Source: Echinicola soli
GTDB taxonomy: Bacteria > Bacteroidota > Bacteroidia > Cytophagales > Cyclobacteriaceae
Direction: 5' to 3'
DNA length: 64,000 nt
Assembly (NCBI RefSeq): GCF_006575665.1
Contig: NZ_CP041253.1
Location: forward strand, 2,393,001-2,457,000
The notes beneath the pieces were generated by a model that was not told the origin of the DNA, ran no database searches, and was given only the letters and a program-made list of their open reading frames with translations. This document shows, in pieces, positions 61,304 through 64,000 of the stretch. How positions within the stretch are numbered: position 1 is the first letter of the stretch; each line of letters starts with the position of its first letter. The translations under genes and the position numbers were made by a program.

Positions 61304-64000
61304 TTAATTGTTTGGTCCTTTTTCGGTGCTTTGCTCCTCTGGTTTAGTTTCGATGATGTTTATTTTCAGGGAGTCGGAAGGAGTGTTGGGCATTTCCGGA
61401 TCGGGTAGTTTGTTCTCTTCCTGATAAGTGTCCCGTAGGAAATCATCCGAATCGTTTATAAGCAGCCGTTCCTTTTTCTTCTTTTTGCCCAGGTTCTGGA
61501 ATAGCTCCTTGAATGAACTGAAGAGGAGTGTTTGGGATAGGGATACACCATACGTGTTGACCCGGTCGGCAAGTTGCAGGGAAGTGAAAGTGTTGAAATT
61601 GTTTCTGTTGTAAATGCGTATGCGGTAACGGCCGTCATCTGTCAAGAGGTATTCAGCCTGCCAGTCACCGGCGATACTTCCCAGGTCGGCATTTCCTTGG
61701 GGATCGGTGAAGCTACCGTCCCTGCTGACCCGTAATCTACCGTCCAAAAAGGTATAGGCCACACTTAGCTGAAAGGTCTCCAGGGCCGTTTCATCCAGCG
61801 ATGCCAAGTCGATATTGATTTCCAGGTTTTGGTCTACTTGCGAAATCAGGGCATTGAGCTGGGAAGATACCAGCTGGCTGAGATTGGAGAAGCCGATCCC
61901 CGCACTGTTAAACTGGCCCTCCGGAGAGAACCTTCGCAGCATGATAAGGGAAAATACCTGACGGTTTTTTTCCTGCTCATCATTGGCGATACGATTTTTA
62001 AATGCTGATATGGTTGTCTGTGCTTCACCATCCGGGAATTCGGAAAAGTCAAAGTCAAAGTTGATTTCTGGTGACATTAGTGGTCCGTCCAAGTCCATGA
62101 TGACCTGAACAGGATACCTTCTGTACAGCTGTGCGTCCTCAAACTCTGAAGAAGTTTGGCTGTTTTGTAAACTGGTGAGCGAGACATTTTCCTTATAAGT
62201 AGCTGTAATGTCCATAATTCCCCCATATGGATCGCCAAACCACGAGATCCTTCCGCCCGGTTTGATGTTAAATTGGCGGTTGATAATGTTGTATAGGGAG
62301 AAATTGTATTTTGCATCGACGATTTCATAATTTCCTGTCATGTTGAAATTGCCTTGCGTGTCAATGTTCAGCGTGAGGTTTCCGCGTCCCCGTCCTTGGA
62401 TGTTTTCGCCCGTTCTTGGGTCAATCTGGATTTCAGTGTACGCATCAGGGGTGACATCCAGTACAAAATTCATTCGGACATTTTTGATTTCCAGCTTCTC
62501 TACCGTTTCCTCGATGTTGATTTGCCGAGTGGTGTCGCGGACGTTGATGATATTGATAAACTCTTCTTGGGCTTGGTTTTCAGTGGAGCCCAAGGGGATG
62601 AAAATTTCCGTTTTAGGCTGCGTGGTGGCCCTCGCGGTGATGTCCAGGTTTTGTGCTGCACCAAAAATATCCAAAGTGCCGCTGGCAAAAGCGGTTCCAT
62701 AAAAGAGACTATTGTCCTCCAGGGAAGTGTTCAGCACTTGGAAGTTATTTAAACTGGACGAGATGTCCAGGATGAAATCACTGAAGCCATCGTGGGCAAT
62801 ACCTCCCGTCATCCGTGCAGTGTTGCCTTGGGGATCTGCGATATTGAGGCCTTTAAAGCTTATCTCATTTGGTGTGAAGGTGATGTTGCCATCTACGGTG
62901 TAGCGCGTGTTAAGATAGTTGACGCGCACGGTGCCGCCGACAAGGGTGCCGACGCCTTGTACGATGGGCTGGGCCACCGTTCCTGACACATCGATGTCCC
63001 CAGAGGCTGTTCCGCTAAATTCCGTCAGGTAATCCGAAAGAAAGGGTTCCAAGATGTCAAGCTTGGTTTCGCTGAAATCCCCTTTAAGGGACAATTGATC
63101 ATTTTGGGTGTTGATGAAGCCTGTGACTTCAATGTTTTTTTGTGCTTCCCGTGTATTGGTCAGGCTGAGGTTTATTTTGTCGTTCTCAAAGTAGGTGGCC
63201 GCTTCTACGTTTCCTATCAAGAAGTTATTGACGGACAGGCTGTCCAGTACCAGGCTTCCATATGCCCCTGTCCGCTGCATGAAATTGTTAAAGGCAAAGA
63301 TCCCATTGGCCGTACCACTGTACGTTCTGGTCGCAAAAGTATTGATGAAGTCAAGGTTTACATCGTTAATCTCAAAACTCAGGATTTCGTCCGGATTTTC
63401 ATTGATACGGCCATTGAGTGCGAGAAACTGCCCATTGTTGGAGAGTTTTAAATTGTCCACATCGATCCGGTCTTGGGAAATGATGATGGAGTTTTCAGGG
63501 TCAAACTCCCAATAATTATCCAATATCTTGATGTCTGAAGGGGCAAAGACGATGGAAGTTTGGTCCTTTGACAGCTCTATTTGACTTTTAATTTGTGCAT
63601 AGCTATTGGTGTTCAATTGGTCTATGCCCAGATTGAAGTCAATAGCTGATTCATCCCAGATGGCTTCCATGCTGAGGTTGTTGAACACAATGTCCGGCGT
63701 CAGCTGCTGTTCTTTGGAGTTTATATAACATGCCGCCAATACTTCCCGCGAATTCTTGATTTTTGCCGTGTTAAAGTCCAGGTCATTTTGGAGAAAGAGC
63801 TTGTTGTCATATTGGATGGTGTCAATGCCAGCATAGAAGTTAAAGATGGTGTTTTCGGCGGTCTGGTAAAAGGCTCCTTCCACAGAGGTGTTTTTGGAGA
63901 TGTAAAGGGAGGGCTCGAAGAGCTGCAAGATGGGGTTAATATCGTGCAAGCTCATGTTGATGTCAATATTGTATTGATTGAGGTCATCGATGCGGCCGCT
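61304..64000 (-). CDS. TamB/AsmA-like translocation and assembly protein, C-terminal part (partial)
   Basis: At least 898 residues, continuing past the right edge: the frame is open from 64000, and an ATG at 63955 lies inside it rather than at a start. The final about 450 residues are the TamB (DUF490) domain: GTASGDIDVSGTVAQPIVQGVGTLVGG, IFGAAQNLDITARATTQ, NYEIVDAKYNFSLYNI, and the LDGPLMSPEINFDFDF and RVSRDG-type end. TamB spans the envelope and helps lipid transport and outer-membrane assembly. The C-terminal 60 residues are charged and Bacteroidota-specific. About half of a typical full-length gene is missing from the window. Confidence 0.88.
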   Translation of the reverse strand, partial: SGRIDDLNQYNIDINMSLHDINPILQLFEPSLYISKNTSVEGAFYQTAENTIFNFYAGIDTIQYDNKLFLQNDLDFNTAKIKNSREVLAACYINSKEQQLTPDIVFNNLSMEAIWDESAIDFNLGIDQLNTNSYAQIKSQIELSKDQTSIVFAPSDIKILDNYWEFDPENSIIISQDRIDVDNLKLSNNGQFLALNGRINENPDEILSFEINDVNLDFINTFATRTYSGTANGIFAFNNFMQRTGAYGSLVLDSLSVNNFLIGNVEAATYFENDKINLSLTNTREAQKNIEVTGFINTQNDQLSLKGDFSETKLDILEPFLSDYLTEFSGTASGDIDVSGTVAQPIVQGVGTLVGGTVRVNYLNTRYTVDGNITFTPNEISFKGLNIADPQGNTARMTGGIAHDGFSDFILDISSSLNNFQVLNTSLEDNSLFYGTAFASGTLDIFGAAQNLDITARATTQPKTEIFIPLGSTENQAQEEFINIINVRDTTRQINIEETVEKLEIKNVRMNFVLDVTPDAYTEIQIDPRTGENIQGRGRGNLTLNIDTQGNFNMTGNYEIVDAKYNFSLYNIINRQFNIKPGGRISWFGDPYGGIMDITATYKENVSLTSLQNSQTSSEFEDAQLYRRYPVQVIMDLDGPLMSPEINFDFDFSEFPDGEAQTTISAFKNRIANDEQEKNRQVFSLIMLRRFSPEGQFNSAGIGFSNLSQLVSSQLNALISQVDQNLEINIDLASLDETALETFQLSVAYTFLDGRLRVSRDGSFTDPQGNADLGSIAGDWQAEYLLTDDGRYRIRIYNRNNFNTFTSLQLADRVNTYGVSLSQTLLFSSFKELFQNLGKKKKKERLLINDSDDFLRDTYQEENKLPDPEMPNTPSDSLKINIIETKPEEQSTEKGPNN

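Noticed and set aside
1..64000. tRNA or rRNA genes
   Set aside because: The spacers were scanned by eye for cloverleaf and T-loop patterns and none were convincing; this is not a substitute for a tRNA search program.

Overview
The window reads as chromosome of a Bacteroidota bacterium, most likely order Cytophagales and close to the Cyclobacteriaceae (Echinicola/Algoriphagus-like; inferred from protein flavour, not from a search). The signs are a SusC/SusD pair, a type IX secretion (Por) sorting domain, Bacteroidota-type RpoZ, DUF4835 and OstA-like proteins, a TAnnTTTG-type promoter, and many short palindromic repeats between genes. The last gene runs off the right edge. No rRNA, tRNA, CRISPR or phage genes were seen.

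Layout. (1) 175-15623, plus strand: a polysaccharide/amino-sugar utilisation locus made of SusC, SusD, a small secreted protein, a CE4-like deacetylase with altered catalytic residues, a GH9 enzyme, a NagZ (GH3) protein fused to a beta-lactamase-fold serine hydrolase, a calcineurin-like phosphoesterase with a PQQ-type propeller, and a NamZ-like (DUF1343, GH171) lipoprotein. NagZ + serine amidase + NamZ matches the content of the Bacillus subtilis namZ-nagZ-amiE cluster for muropeptide recovery, so this may be a SusCD-driven peptidoglycan-fragment locus. (2) 15624-16992: gene-free, repeat-rich DNA. (3) 16993-22339, minus: hexapeptide acyltransferase, GH15 enzyme, rsmG, ECF sigma factor, GT2. 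(4) 22452-24655, plus: tgt and an LptF/G-type permease, followed by an intact IS4-family insertion sequence (about 24742-26140), then ispE on the minus strand. (5) 27425-37677, plus: a branched-chain amino-acid operon ilvD-ilvB-ilvN-ilvC-leuC-leuD-cimA-like-leuB, preceded by a promoter, a 19-codon Ile/Val/Leu-rich leader peptide and an attenuator terminator. The condensing enzyme looks like Leptospira citramalate synthase rather than ordinary LeuA, so this operon could make isoleucine from pyruvate without threonine deaminase. (6) 37678-40069: second copy of a ~400 bp repeat (inverted relative to the first), fabI, and a decayed toxin-antitoxin pair. (7) 40070-47954, minus: recN, DUF4835, coaBC, rpoZ, bamD, a T9SS cargo protein and an OstA/LptA-like protein. 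(8) 48004-58125: tilS, a cyclic-nucleotide-binding protein, mdh, a large membrane-anchored propeller-like protein, an MscS channel, a TVP38 membrane protein (minus) and a cystathionine gamma-synthase. (9) 58130-64000, minus: an unknown helical protein, a DUF2027/Smr protein, a photolyase and a partial TamB-like protein.

The most rewarding items are the complete attenuator in front of ilvD, the citramalate-type operon content, the NagZ-amidase fusion beside NamZ in a SusCD locus, the inverted ~400 bp repeats, and the decayed toxin-antitoxin module missed by simple ORF calling.
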